Below are positions 17,001 to 21,746 of a DNA stretch of 21,746 nucleotides, in pieces. The first letter of the stretch is position 1; each line of letters begins with the position of its first letter. Under the pieces are notes generated by a model. That model had not been told where the DNA came from. It saw only the letters and a program-made list of their open reading frames with translations, and did not search any database. A program made the position numbers and the translations under genes. Origin of the DNA: CAUUFM01 sp041844335 (GTDB lineage: Bacteria; Bacillota; Clostridia; Lachnospirales; Lachnospiraceae); NCBI GenBank assembly GCA_041844335.1, contig JBGZAX010000063.1, forward strand, positions 1-21,746, read 5' to 3'.

Positions 17001-17708
17001 CCTAACGGATTTACGGTGGATTCTACAAAGGCTGAGAACGGCAAGGTTGTAATAACCAATAAGAAATTAGATGAAACAGTAAAAGTAAGTGTTAGAAAGC
17101 TTTGGCTTAATGTTAACAACGCTCCTATAACAAACGCAAATGTATTACCGCAGTTTGTGAGGATGCAGCTGCTTGCAGACGGAGTATCAAAGGGTACCTT
17201 CTATGTGTATAAAGACAGAGGATTTGCATATGAGTCGGAAAATTTGGCGAAATATGATGTTAACGGAAGAGAAATAGTATACACGATAAAAGAGCTTGAT
17301 GTAACATACGGATACAGACTGGTATCGATCAACAAGTCAACTAACGGCTTGGAATTCACGGTAACCAATATGGAGATTCCGACAACACCTCCACACGTGC
17401 CGTATATACCTCCGTATATTCCGAACATACCGGAAGATCCGGTACCTACACCTCCGGCAAGACCTACACCTCCTCCTCCGAATACACCGGATGAAGAGAT
17501 AGAAATTGAGGATGATGATGTGGCTTTATCGGACGGAGATGATGAAGAAATAAAAGACGAAGTACCGGTAACTGATGAAAATCTTCCGAAGACACATGAC
17601 CTGCTGAATACATTCACAAATACTTTAGCAGTGGTAGCGGTTAGTGCCATAGGACTTGGAATGAAGGAGATCAGCAGCAGAAGAAAGAAAGACGATGACG
17701 AGAAATAA
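11037..17708 (+). CDS. Giant secreted cell-wall surface protein / adhesin with 15 Cna-B-type repeats and an atypical LPKTH sorting signal
   Basis: 2223 aa from ATG 11037, supported by AGAGAGG at 7-nt spacing; the in-frame GTG at 11001 lacks such a site. Residues 1-34 form a signal peptide (MWYKKNKRIISLF, a hydrophobic core, likely cut after YIHA). Residues about 35-90 are rich in Q, E, S and T. Residues about 97-525 form a non-repeated head, probably beta-rich, that resembles the ligand-binding A regions of Gram-positive adhesins only in position and general style; I recognise no ligand. Residues 529-2115 contain 15 Cna-B-type repeats of 91-116 aa. A Pro-rich wall-spanning stretch (PHVPYIPPYIPNIP...) and an acidic stretch follow, then LPKTH at 2183-2187, a hydrophobic segment and the charged tail RRKKDDDEK. 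I see only one Cys (PIICDNE), so stability probably comes from isopeptide bonds. It is monocistronic and ends at a strong terminator. No sortase gene is in the window. The role in adhesion is inferred from architecture. Confidence 0.92.
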   Translation: MWYKKNKRIISLFMAMVMLMGVLVSNVQPSYIHAEGSSAAQQQSTEQQSSNTEEKTEDETEEEAQATQEDALLNQSAPQNMSGIQNALPVQQGDNNITPYVNVKLDKMYIADKNENIVNNQYIVLNGNKVEPQPKVGRNDGIKAEYKWDVPREHMPKVKRGSYFTIELPDQNVLKAQIGTYPIICDNEKIGEFYIDNGFLTATFTKDLNDADRLKNGYFTLFSMVIAKEGTVEIIENHTDKSSFTLDITKEEGGGGNHQYNPDKFKKDFPWDFNIGKDAWQDKWTKIENEVGFSIHINAKEMSNLYSTPNKKQNVVVIDEMPEGLANVRKMEIMVPIYAPKLNKYGSIEHGKTSSLELFVPRVYHMKYDEVLGSTKFWTHMKTSREKSWEDFQAEVRDMGKTNPTVGIWQNIDKAPAEKGDKMIIAFGDLPNPAITYGDALPNFDAEVDKLITNGGRRTINHEIADVVKTLKDKPVVAFTVVLVVPVDDVNKTSFKNEAIMNWDTSRYEKSQASVNIKNAQGGVDYENDTVTISVEKIWRGPKKDKVILQLKDGDNVLQEIELNESTNWRGIFNPVRKYRNHSIIQYKVVEKNVPSGYGVNVSGDAESGHFKVTNFLSETRIKVVKKWKDSQGDIQAPVDEITLKLFRKSVNVAKEYFKDVVLTKDKGWQETVVVPTNDPHFDKYEYSFEEAVIDGYDSKIKRISEVWNKALASHEYEWEYEYEVTNTEDPKNINLEIDKKWVAFDGKTPITPPDNTVVSLKIYKIVAGQKTYLETARLDKSNNWHFVKTGLKKFEKGKAVSYNVEEISVAGYSNIKNERKITPDGDHKFELTNKLNNIPKISITVEKQWEKINKNGHAEALSEKYKKKLSGVEVELLKDGVPTGTKRTLDNNNGYKAVFDNLDEINANGTKIVYSVRENNVPGGFKVKQNPATVNNNKAVIVNQKEEKVVKISVEKNWQDQNGNIKTEGLPESINLQVIGKTSNNSVVVNRQLTIYKNKNWKGSLDNLPAETDDGENITYSLQENTVPGYLNGDIRLQQDSIGNYNFTVINKEVPKTEIKVEKKWQNENGGALPNDHKRLKAVQSITVELLKDGAGTGLTKSLTKANNWKESFTGLDKTKADGTAIVYSVRETTVPEGFAPVANPVNAVGGSVTLINKLKPNFVNITVKKVWAGSDSNKPEVTLKLVQQLNGGSFTDVPGKSIKLPHNNSWNYTFNGLPAEDSLGNPIRYEVREDNVPAGYSRAYDHSSYTVINTKIEKISINVEKKWLTDNGNKELPKNYRLIPDQIEVELLANDAPMSPAKIIVLKKSENWKGRFEGLDKTDNQGNPIRYTVKERAKQPNFNLADIAVPDNTGNAVIKNIQTKENTVVKIKKVWQDKDGRNVTGDTSNRVKLEIYYDDNGVEKIVNNGIVLPTSDGRWEYTESGLTKFDQEGKLIQYKVREIEVPEGYARSVADDNNFNFTVTNKEIPKTNIEVEKKWVDDKGDKLPGDYKLIPDSLEIRLLANDVPIQYKGQDTVKILKSNNWKYEFTDLYELDVDGKPIKYSVQEILSADVAVNFVADNLTVGVTGGKATLVNKKTDERVSVAVKKIWKDLSNNDITQNLPAEIELKLIRTINGRDELVQPIKLPYNGKWETTITGLAKYDSRGLRIVYKIVEEKVPNGYYVEYGSPVVGTNDTSLIVTNRQMPKVEINVEKKWVDKNNTPLANDYATIPDSIRVKLLANGNETGRIIEVLKANNWKGKFDNLDEKDSLGRKINYTVEEIMSAELNKSFVVSENKIDNYSAVITNKDTDQKVKVKINKVWTDENGNRIDAQIPDDVQLIFEILKYDGKDAQGYDIYSPVKQSIKVSKATGWSYESDLLPKLDAKGKEIVYYVREVEVPAGYRVESEHKIDAANNTFTFKITNQRIPKTGIDIEKKWIDKDNNPLASTYQRIPEKITVRLLANGHEKQTLDVLKKDNWKGAFTDLPITDMYHNPITYKVEEINVPNGFTVDSTKAENGKVVITNKKLDETVKVSVRKLWLNVNNAPITNANVLPQFVRMQLLADGVSKGTFYVYKDRGFAYESENLAKYDVNGREIVYTIKELDVTYGYRLVSINKSTNGLEFTVTNMEIPTTPPHVPYIPPYIPNIPEDPVPTPPARPTPPPPNTPDEEIEIEDDDVALSDGDDEEIKDEVPVTDENLPKTHDLLNTFTNTLAVVAVSAIGLGMKEISSRRKKDDDEK
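12621..17381 (+). repeat. Fifteen tandem Cna-B-type repeats in the adhesin
   Basis: Repeats start at 12621, 12894, 13230, 13557, 13884, 14208, 14526, 14817, 15141, 15453, 15789, 16107, 16425, 16773 and 17079. Each opens with a strand of the form VxVxKxW, has YxVxE near two thirds and closes with VTN or a variant. The Lys two before Trp, the Glu and the final Asn are present in all 15. In Cna-B domains these three residues make and catalyse an internal Lys-Asn isopeptide bond. From repeat 4 on, even repeats (VEKKW..., LPxxY, LLAN) and odd repeats (VKKxW) alternate, giving a two-repeat unit of roughly 615-666 bp. Confidence 0.9.
17583..17708 (+). other. C-terminal wall-sorting signal with motif LPKTH
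   Basis: Codons CTT CCG AAG ACA CAT read L-P-K-T-H, followed by a hydrophobic segment (TLAVVAVSAIGLGM) and a basic tail (SSRRKK). The three-part layout is that of a sortase substrate, but the Gly after Thr is His. Sortase cuts between Thr and the following residue, so recognition by a standard housekeeping sortase is uncertain. Confidence 0.75.
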
Positions 17709-17793
17709 GAGCATGAATGAGATTAATTAACTCAGCAGCTGTTGAAAAACATGAACACATGTCAATTTATTGACTATTTGAATTAATGAATTA

Positions 17794-17834
17794 AAAATAC
17801 CGGAGATATCTTAAAATGATATCTCCGGTATTTT
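17794..17834. terminator. Bidirectional intrinsic terminator between adhesin and plsC
   Basis: Perfect 17-bp arms (17794-17810 and 17818-17834, core ATACCGGAGATATC) surround a 7-nt loop, with T-rich tracts on both strands. It lies 85 bp after the adhesin stop and 35 bp after the plsC stop on the other strand, so it serves both convergent genes. The remainder of the 160-bp gap holds only a small inverted repeat, GTCAA-TTTA-TTGAC, at 17761-17774. Confidence 0.92.
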
Positions 17835-17868
17835 ATTTATAAATTGAATTAATTTGATAGTCTGCTAA

Positions 17869-18615
17869 CTATTTTACTAATTTATAAAGCTCGGTCAATT
17901 CAGCCTGCATTAAATTTTGAACATATTCGGACAGATTTTTTTGATTTTCTTCGGGTAATGCTTTAATATCTATAGGACCGAGACATTTCATATAAACCCT
18001 TCGGTTTCCTTTAATGAAAGGTTTTTGCTTCTCGAATATCGAGTTTGAATTGGCGACTACTATCGGGATTATAGGGCATTTCGCTTTATCGGCTATCTTC
18101 AGACTGCCCTTTTTGAATTCCTGCAATATCTCGGGAGATCCCGTCTTATTGACAGTACCTTCAGGAAAAATCACTATTGATTTGCCGTTTTTAATTCGAT
18201 TTATAGCCTCAATAATTATCTGCATTCCCTGTTTCAGATCCTTTCTGTCAAGGAACAGACAGCCTGCAATATCCAGCCATTTGGAAAAAAGGGGATAGCG
18301 TGTCAGCTCGATTTTTGCAATGTAGCTTGCGGGCTTTTGCCATTTGTTATAGGTCAGTACAATATCGAATATGCTTTGATGATTAAGGACCAAAAGAGAG
18401 GGAGTGTTTTCAGGAATTTTATCAAAGTCAATGTATTCGACCCTTGCTCCGCATAAGACAGTAAAAACACTTAACATAAATCCTGGTATATTGTTGAAAA
18501 AACCGCCGATGTTTTTCTTTCTGATAATAAAGTATATCTGATTTACAATCAAAAGCGGCAAAGAGATTATAATAAACAGGATTAATGCGATTAGAGATAA
18601 AAAAATCCTGATCAT
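17869..18615 (-). CDS. plsC: 1-acyl-sn-glycerol-3-phosphate acyltransferase
   Basis: Makes phosphatidic acid from lysophosphatidic acid at the inner face of the membrane. It is 248 aa. An N-terminal membrane anchor covers about residues 3-31 (LSLIALILFIIISLPLLIV). The catalytic HX4D box is NHQSIFD (His79, Asp84). The acceptor-binding block is FPEGT at 150-154, and a further family motif lies around PIIPIVVANS. The start ATG overlaps the mecA stop in an ATGA, so translation is coupled to mecA. Exact acyl-acceptor specificity cannot be read from the sequence. Confidence 0.93.
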   Translation of the reverse strand: MIRIFLSLIALILFIIISLPLLIVNQIYFIIRKKNIGGFFNNIPGFMLSVFTVLCGARVEYIDFDKIPENTPSLLVLNHQSIFDIVLTYNKWQKPASYIAKIELTRYPLFSKWLDIAGCLFLDRKDLKQGMQIIIEAINRIKNGKSIVIFPEGTVNKTGSPEILQEFKKGSLKIADKAKCPIIPIVVANSNSIFEKQKPFIKGNRRVYMKCLGPIDIKALPEENQKNLSEYVQNLMQAELTELYKLVK

Positions 18616-19331
18616 ATCTGATTTTCCTTAATTGAAGACAGCTGCATGACAGCATCCGTCTTAAGCAATGTTTTCGCGGAGTTGGAATAGTACAGTCTTT
18701 CGTAAAAGCTTAATGTCTCCTCTTTTCCGAAATCTGATACCATATTGCAAACATCATTGAATAAAACATTATCCATATCCTTTTTTTGAAGTAAAAGCAC
18801 ATATTTATTATTGATTTTTAAAAGGCTGCTCTGACCGCTGAATTTGTCATTTATAAGCTTTGCAATGGATATAACCGACTGTAGCTTGTCAAAGGAAAAA
18901 TATGCAGTATAATAAAAGCTGCCGGGGAAATCGGTAACCTTTTTTTGTGAATTTTCATCTAAAAAATTCAGTTTATTCAAAACGGATTTTGTGGTAAAGG
19001 CTGACGGATCCTTATTCACACTGAAATCTTCCGAAGGGGGTCTGAAAGGAGAAAATCTTGAAAATCTGAAGTCAAGCTCATCAGGATCATCGACCTTTGA
19101 TATATTTAAAACTATATCCCCCTTGGCAACAGGTATCGCCTCAATAACCAGAGGAACGTTATCCGTAACGAATCCGAAGTCTATATATGCCTGCTGCATC
19201 ATCTCGCTGAAAAGCTCACGAACCTTATTGGAACCGTACGCCAGTTCATCCATTCTTATATTTCGCATTTCCAGGTCATTTTTGGAAATAATGCACCTTA
19301 ATTGATTATCATTTATTTTTTTAATTTTCAT
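18612..19331 (-). CDS. mecA: Adaptor protein MecA (ClpC adaptor)
   Basis: Adaptor of the ClpC/ClpP protease that presents substrates for degradation. The 239-aa length is usual. The N-terminal domain has MKIKKINDNQLRCIISKNDLE (split by family alignment into the typical first strands), DELAYGSNKVRELFSEMMQQA and a DFGFVTDNVPLVIEAIP stretch; the VDDPDELDFRFSRFSPF link and the C-terminal domain (FDKLQSVISIAKLI) follow. It shares a 4-bp overlap with plsC downstream. Its start codon lies exactly where transcription from the 19338-19366 promoter should begin, and no ribosome site precedes it, so the mRNA may be leaderless. Confidence 0.88.
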   Translation of the reverse strand: MKIKKINDNQLRCIISKNDLEMRNIRMDELAYGSNKVRELFSEMMQQAYIDFGFVTDNVPLVIEAIPVAKGDIVLNISKVDDPDELDFRFSRFSPFRPPSEDFSVNKDPSAFTTKSVLNKLNFLDENSQKKVTDFPGSFYYTAYFSFDKLQSVISIAKLINDKFSGQSSLLKINNKYVLLLQKKDMDNVLFNDVCNMVSDFGKEETLSFYERLYYSNSAKTLLKTDAVMQLSSIKENQI

Positions 19332-19337
19332 AGTTGT

Positions 19338-19366
19338 ATTTTATCATTAATTAAAAACCAAGTCAA
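19338..19366 (-). promoter_or_regulatory. Sigma-A-type promoter of mecA-plsC, predicted leaderless
   Basis: On the - strand TTGACT (19361-19366), a 17-bp spacer and TAAAAT (19338-19343) have the same hexamers and spacing as the glmM promoter. Only six bases separate the -10 box from the ATG, which puts the expected +1 on the A of the start codon. Confidence 0.7.
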
Positions 19367-19392
19367 GCTTTTGCAAATCGGATGAAACGGCT

Positions 19393-20301
19393 CTATTTAT
19401 AATTTGCCTTCAAATACTCATAAATATTGCTGTCCTTTCCGAAAAAGGAGTCTTTATTAAGATTTGGATAATTAAAGCCTTTTACATTATCGACATCAAA
19501 GTTCAAAAAGCTTGCCCCTCTTATGTGAGATTTTGAAAAAGGAATATTTTGATAATCCTTTGTGTTTGCACCAACCAAAAAATAATCATAGCATATATGA
19601 TTTTTGCCGGTGAGATTATCATCCCAAGTGGTATCCACGGCATACCAGTAGCCGTCAAGCTTCACATAGTTCCACATATGCCTTTCGCTTGCAGTCCTCT
19701 TTGAGGGGTCATTTCCGCTACCGACCACCAGTACACAGGGAATTTCATATTTATCGCATATATACTTAAAGGTTCTGGCATAGCCCTCACATACAGCTTT
19801 TTTATTTAATAATGCACCTTTCATACTGAATTTGTCATTTGAAGACTTATCGGAAGAAAAATCATAATCAAGGTGTTTTATCATAAAGTCGTGAATATTT
19901 TTAGTCGTTTCAAAATTATCGCTGCCCTTTAATTTTTGATTATTCACAATTTTTCTGAGCTTTTTTGAAAGAGCCTTTCCGTTCAGGTCCGAGAAGGTGG
20001 GTTTTGTCATGCTGTCTGAGGTTTCAAAATCTATTGTGATATTTCCACTGAAAAGATCAGGTCTGTCGGCAGACATTGCCTCTATGGAACGGATAGCATC
20101 CGAATAAGTGCACTTAAGCTCGACACTGAGCGGTGCGGAAACAGCCGCATCTATTTGCTGTTCCATTTTTTTATAAGCCTGTTTTTGCCTACTGTTTAGT
20201 TTATCGTAATACCTATAGGCATCTGCGGATACCTCGGTTACAGTACCGGCGAATACCGAAATTATAAGCAGACATACAAAAGCTTTCTTTTTTATTCTCA
20301 T
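19393..20301 (-). CDS. Secreted transglutaminase-like (papain-fold) protein
   Basis: 302 aa from the ATG at 20301, chosen because AAAGGAG lies 6 nt upstream and the frame then opens with a clean signal peptide (MRIKKKAFVCLLIISVFAG..., likely cut after VSA, residue 26). A longer in-frame start at 20397 has neither. A transglutaminase-core domain occupies about residues 130-245, with Cys171 in KKAVCEGYARTFKY, His208 in SERHMWNYVKLDGYWY and Asp223 in AVDTTWDD, a complete catalytic triad. Such exported bacterial proteins may be proteases or cross-linking enzymes; the substrate is unknown. The gene is transcribed toward mecA, with 61 bp between its stop and the mecA start and no clear terminator. 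Confidence 0.88.
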   Translation of the reverse strand: MRIKKKAFVCLLIISVFAGTVTEVSADAYRYYDKLNSRQKQAYKKMEQQIDAAVSAPLSVELKCTYSDAIRSIEAMSADRPDLFSGNITIDFETSDSMTKPTFSDLNGKALSKKLRKIVNNQKLKGSDNFETTKNIHDFMIKHLDYDFSSDKSSNDKFSMKGALLNKKAVCEGYARTFKYICDKYEIPCVLVVGSGNDPSKRTASERHMWNYVKLDGYWYAVDTTWDDNLTGKNHICYDYFLVGANTKDYQNIPFSKSHIRGASFLNFDVDNVKGFNYPNLNKDSFFGKDSNIYEYLKANYK

Positions 20302-20307
20302 TTTATA

Positions 20308-20314
20308 CTCCTTT
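20308..20314 (-). promoter_or_regulatory. Ribosome binding site that sets the transglutaminase-like start
   Basis: AAAGGAG on the - strand, 6 nt before the ATG at 20301, decides against the longer frame starting at 20397. Confidence 0.78.
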
Positions 20315-20322
20315 GCATAATA

Positions 20323-20351
20323 ATTATATCTAAGAAAGATAAAAGCCTGAA
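20323..20351 (-). promoter_or_regulatory. Putative promoter of the transglutaminase-like gene
   Basis: On the - strand a perfect TATAAT (20323-20328) has a weak TTCAGG (20346-20351) 17 bp upstream. The predicted leader is about 16 nt and contains the AAAGGAG site. It sits in the 236-bp gap between divergent genes; the middle of that gap shows no other clear signal. Confidence 0.5.
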
Positions 20352-20476
20352 CGAATATTGGCATAAAGGCATCCTTTATCTCATACTCAAGTCGCATCAG
20401 AGCCTACTTTATTATCAAGTATATCGAATTCTTTTCATATAGTCAATCGACAATCAGTAATTTTAATAAATTTTTA

Positions 20477-20505
20477 TTGACATAATATAGTCTTTGTGCT
20501 AAATT
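20477..20505 (+). promoter_or_regulatory. Sigma-A-type promoter of the fur/zur-znuA pair
   Basis: A perfect TTGACA (20477-20482), 17-bp spacer and TAAATT (20500-20505). The -10 box is overlapped by the palindromic operator at 20501-20524. Confidence 0.72.
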
Positions 20506-20524
20506 GATAATGATATTCAATTTC
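20501..20524 (+). promoter_or_regulatory. Fur/Zur-type operator overlapping the promoter
   Basis: GATAATGATATTCAATTTC (20506-20524) matches the classical 19-bp Fur box GATAATGATAATCATTATC at 16 of 19 positions. The site is also a 23-bp palindrome centred on 20512 with perfect 7-bp outer arms AAATTGA and TCAATTT. It covers the -10 box and predicted start of transcription, suggesting autorepression by the encoded regulator. Confidence 0.68.
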
Positions 20525-20537
20525 AAAGGAGATATGT

Positions 20538-20945
20538 ATGTCCAGAGAAAGGTATAATACAAGGCAAAAACAGATTATTTTAGAGTATTTAATTGCTAAT
20601 AGCGGCAAGCATATTAAGGCGTTGCAAATTTTTGAGGATCTGAATAAGGCGGGAATTACTATCGGTATCAGCACGATTTACAGGTACTTGGATAAATTGG
20701 TTTCAAGCGGAGAGATAAAAAGATACATCTTAAATGGAAACGACGGAGCCTGCTATCAGTATGACTCAAATCAGGAGAGCTTGCAAAGCGAATATCATTT
20801 AAGGTGCAGTAAATGCGGAGAGCTTTTTCACTTCAAATGTGACAGATTAAGTCAGATATCACAGGATTTAAATGACGAGGGCATCAGTGTAAACCTGAGT
20901 AATACTGTATTTTCCGGCATATGTAAATCCTGTAGAAAAAAATAA
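20538..20945 (+). CDS. Fur-family metal-responsive repressor, probably zinc-responsive (Zur-like)
   Basis: 135 aa, cytoplasmic DNA-binding dimer. The winged-helix part covers about 1-80 (RYNTRQKQIILEYL, GISTIYRYLDKLVSSGEIKRY) and the C-terminal dimerisation and metal domain follows with HLRCSKCGELFHFKC and a final CKSCRKK, i.e. two CxxC pairs forming the structural zinc site. The ATG follows AAAGGAG at 6 nt. A zinc-binding lipoprotein gene starts 24 bp downstream, which points to Zur rather than Fur or PerR, but the operator looks Fur-like, so the metal is inferred. Confidence 0.9.
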   Translation: MSRERYNTRQKQIILEYLIANSGKHIKALQIFEDLNKAGITIGISTIYRYLDKLVSSGEIKRYILNGNDGACYQYDSNQESLQSEYHLRCSKCGELFHFKCDRLSQISQDLNDEGISVNLSNTVFSGICKSCRKK

Positions 20946-20969
20946 TAATGATAGGAGAATTTTATTTAA

Positions 20970-21746
20970 ATGAGAATGAGAAAAAAGATTTTGGCATTGG
21001 GTATAAGTATGGCACTTGTGCTTTCTACAGCGGCGGGCTGTGCAACAAAAAAAACAAATCAGGAACAACAGCCGGAGGCGGGAAACGGCAAATTGGAAAT
21101 CGTTACAACGATTTTTCCTCCATATGATTTTGCAAAAAATGTGGGTCAGGATAAAGTGAATGTAACCATGCTTTTAAAGCCTGGAGCGGAGAGCCACACC
21201 TATGAACCGACACCTGCTGAAATTAAGCAAATAGAGGCATCTGATCTGTTCATTTATACCGGCGGTGAAAATGATACCTGGGTAGACGGCATTTTGGAAT
21301 CGATTGATACCACAAAGGTAAAAACTCTGAAAATGGTAGATGTTGTCGAAACGGTAGAAGAGGAGATAGTAGAGGGTATGGAGCATTCGCACGGTCACGA
21401 GGACGGAGAGCATCACGCCCATGAAAACGGAGAACACCACGACCACGAGGACGGAGAGCATCACGCCCATGAGGACGGAGAGCATCATGACCACGAGGGC
21501 GGAGAGCATCACGCCCATGAGGACGGAGAGCATCATGACCACGAGGGCGGAGAGCATCATGACCACGAGGGCGGAGAGCATCACGCTCATGAGGACGGAG
21601 AGCATCATGACCACGAGGGCGGAGAGCATCACGCTCATGAGGACGGAGAGCATCATGACCACAAGGACGGAGAGCATCACGCTCATGAGGACGGAGAGCA
21701 TCATGACCACAAGGACGGAGAGCATCACGCTCATGAGGACGGAGAA
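20970..21746 (+). CDS. znuA: Zinc ABC transporter substrate-binding lipoprotein (ZnuA/AdcA-type), 3'-truncated, with expanded His-rich loop
   Basis: 259 aa are visible and the frame is open to the window end. Residues 1-24 are a lipoprotein signal with lipobox ending AAGC (lipidated Cys24). The mature part begins GKLEIVTTIFPPYDFAKNVGQDKVNVTMLLKPGAESHTYEPTP (family motifs in order), in which the His of ESHTYEP is the expected first zinc ligand; DLFIYTGGENDTWVDGILES follows. After EEEIVEGMEHSHGHEDG comes the His-rich loop, here a tandem repeat of at least 14 units. The C-terminal lobe lies beyond the window. The site AGGAG is 12 nt from the ATG, longer than usual. It captures zinc outside the membrane for a ZnuBC-type transporter whose genes are not in view. 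Zinc rather than manganese is inferred from the His-rich loop. Confidence 0.9.
   Translation, partial: MRMRKKILALGISMALVLSTAAGCATKKTNQEQQPEAGNGKLEIVTTIFPPYDFAKNVGQDKVNVTMLLKPGAESHTYEPTPAEIKQIEASDLFIYTGGENDTWVDGILESIDTTKVKTLKMVDVVETVEEEIVEGMEHSHGHEDGEHHAHENGEHHDHEDGEHHAHEDGEHHDHEGGEHHAHEDGEHHDHEGGEHHDHEGGEHHAHEDGEHHDHEGGEHHAHEDGEHHDHKDGEHHAHEDGEHHDHKDGEHHAHEDGE
21408..21746 (+). repeat. 24-bp minisatellite encoding EHH[A/D]HExG units in znuA
   Basis: Fourteen complete in-frame 24-bp units (21408-21743) and the first codon of a fifteenth; the array runs off the window. Two unit types mostly alternate (EHHAHEDG and EHHDHEGG or EHHDHKDG), giving a 48-bp higher-order unit; units 6 and 7 break the alternation. 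Each unit has three His. Silent sites are also shared: GCC in units 1, 3 and 5 against GCT in 8, 10, 12 and 14, and units 10-11 and 12-13 are identical 48-mers, which shows recent expansion. Confidence 0.95.

Noticed and set aside
17201..17650. 149-aa Ser/Gly-rich - strand frame under the adhesin C-terminus
   Set aside because: It is a by-product of the Pro-rich and acidic codons on the + strand.
18014..18298. 94-aa + strand frame opposite plsC
   Set aside because: It is an antisense shadow of a well-conserved acyltransferase.
20302..20397. Longer start at 20397 for the transglutaminase-like protein
   Set aside because: It would bury the signal peptide and ignore the AAAGGAG in front of the ATG at 20301.
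21174..21734. Long - strand frame of repeated hydrophobic residues (MSVMLSVLVVMML-like) opposite znuA
   Set aside because: It is the mirror of the His-rich 24-bp repeat on the coding strand, has no ribosome site and overlaps a clearly functional gene.
21408..21746. Regular short repeats that could suggest a CRISPR array
   Set aside because: There are no spacers; units are contiguous, in frame and encode His-rich peptide inside znuA.

Overview
The window looks like a chromosomal segment of an AT-rich, low-GC Gram-positive anaerobe. Class Clostridia is likely, possibly a Lachnospiraceae-type oral or gut bacterium. The evidence is strong AAGGAGG-type ribosome sites, the Gram-positive adaptor MecA, a surface protein with a signal peptide and a wall-sorting tail, the MEP-pathway enzyme IspG, and topoisomerase and RNase Z sequences of the type I associate with Clostridia. 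The genus assignment is inference; no rRNA is present.

Layout. (1) Positions 1-1902 hold the 3' part of a type IIA topoisomerase B subunit. (2) 1913-7001 is a five-gene + strand cluster behind a near-consensus promoter: glmM, an unnamed 80-aa gene, argS, ispG and an ECF-transporter S component. (3) 7012-10747 is a second + strand cluster with its own promoter: a degenerate EAL plus HDOD protein, rimI, rnz and tsaD (protein/tRNA modification and tRNA 3' processing). (4) 10748-11036 is a 289-bp AT-rich leader with direct repeats around a TATAAT and with competing hairpins. (5) 11037-17708 encodes a 2223-aa surface protein with 15 Cna-B-type repeats, closed by a strong bidirectional terminator. 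(6) On the - strand are mecA-plsC (ATGA-coupled; mecA has a promoter that predicts a leaderless mRNA) and a secreted transglutaminase-like protein. (7) On the + strand are a Fur/Zur-family regulator with a Fur-box-like palindrome on its own promoter, and the start of a ZnuA-type zinc-binding lipoprotein. The ZnuA gene runs off the window inside a 24-bp minisatellite that encodes a very His-rich loop.

Most genes are housekeeping. The accessory-like and most interesting parts are the giant repeat adhesin (all 15 repeats keep the Lys/Glu/Asn isopeptide triad; two repeat types alternate; the sorting motif is LPKTH rather than LPxTG), its structured leader, and the His-rich ZnuA array under apparent Fur/Zur control. 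I did not find a convincing wholly new multi-gene system. The candidates worth checking are listed separately.
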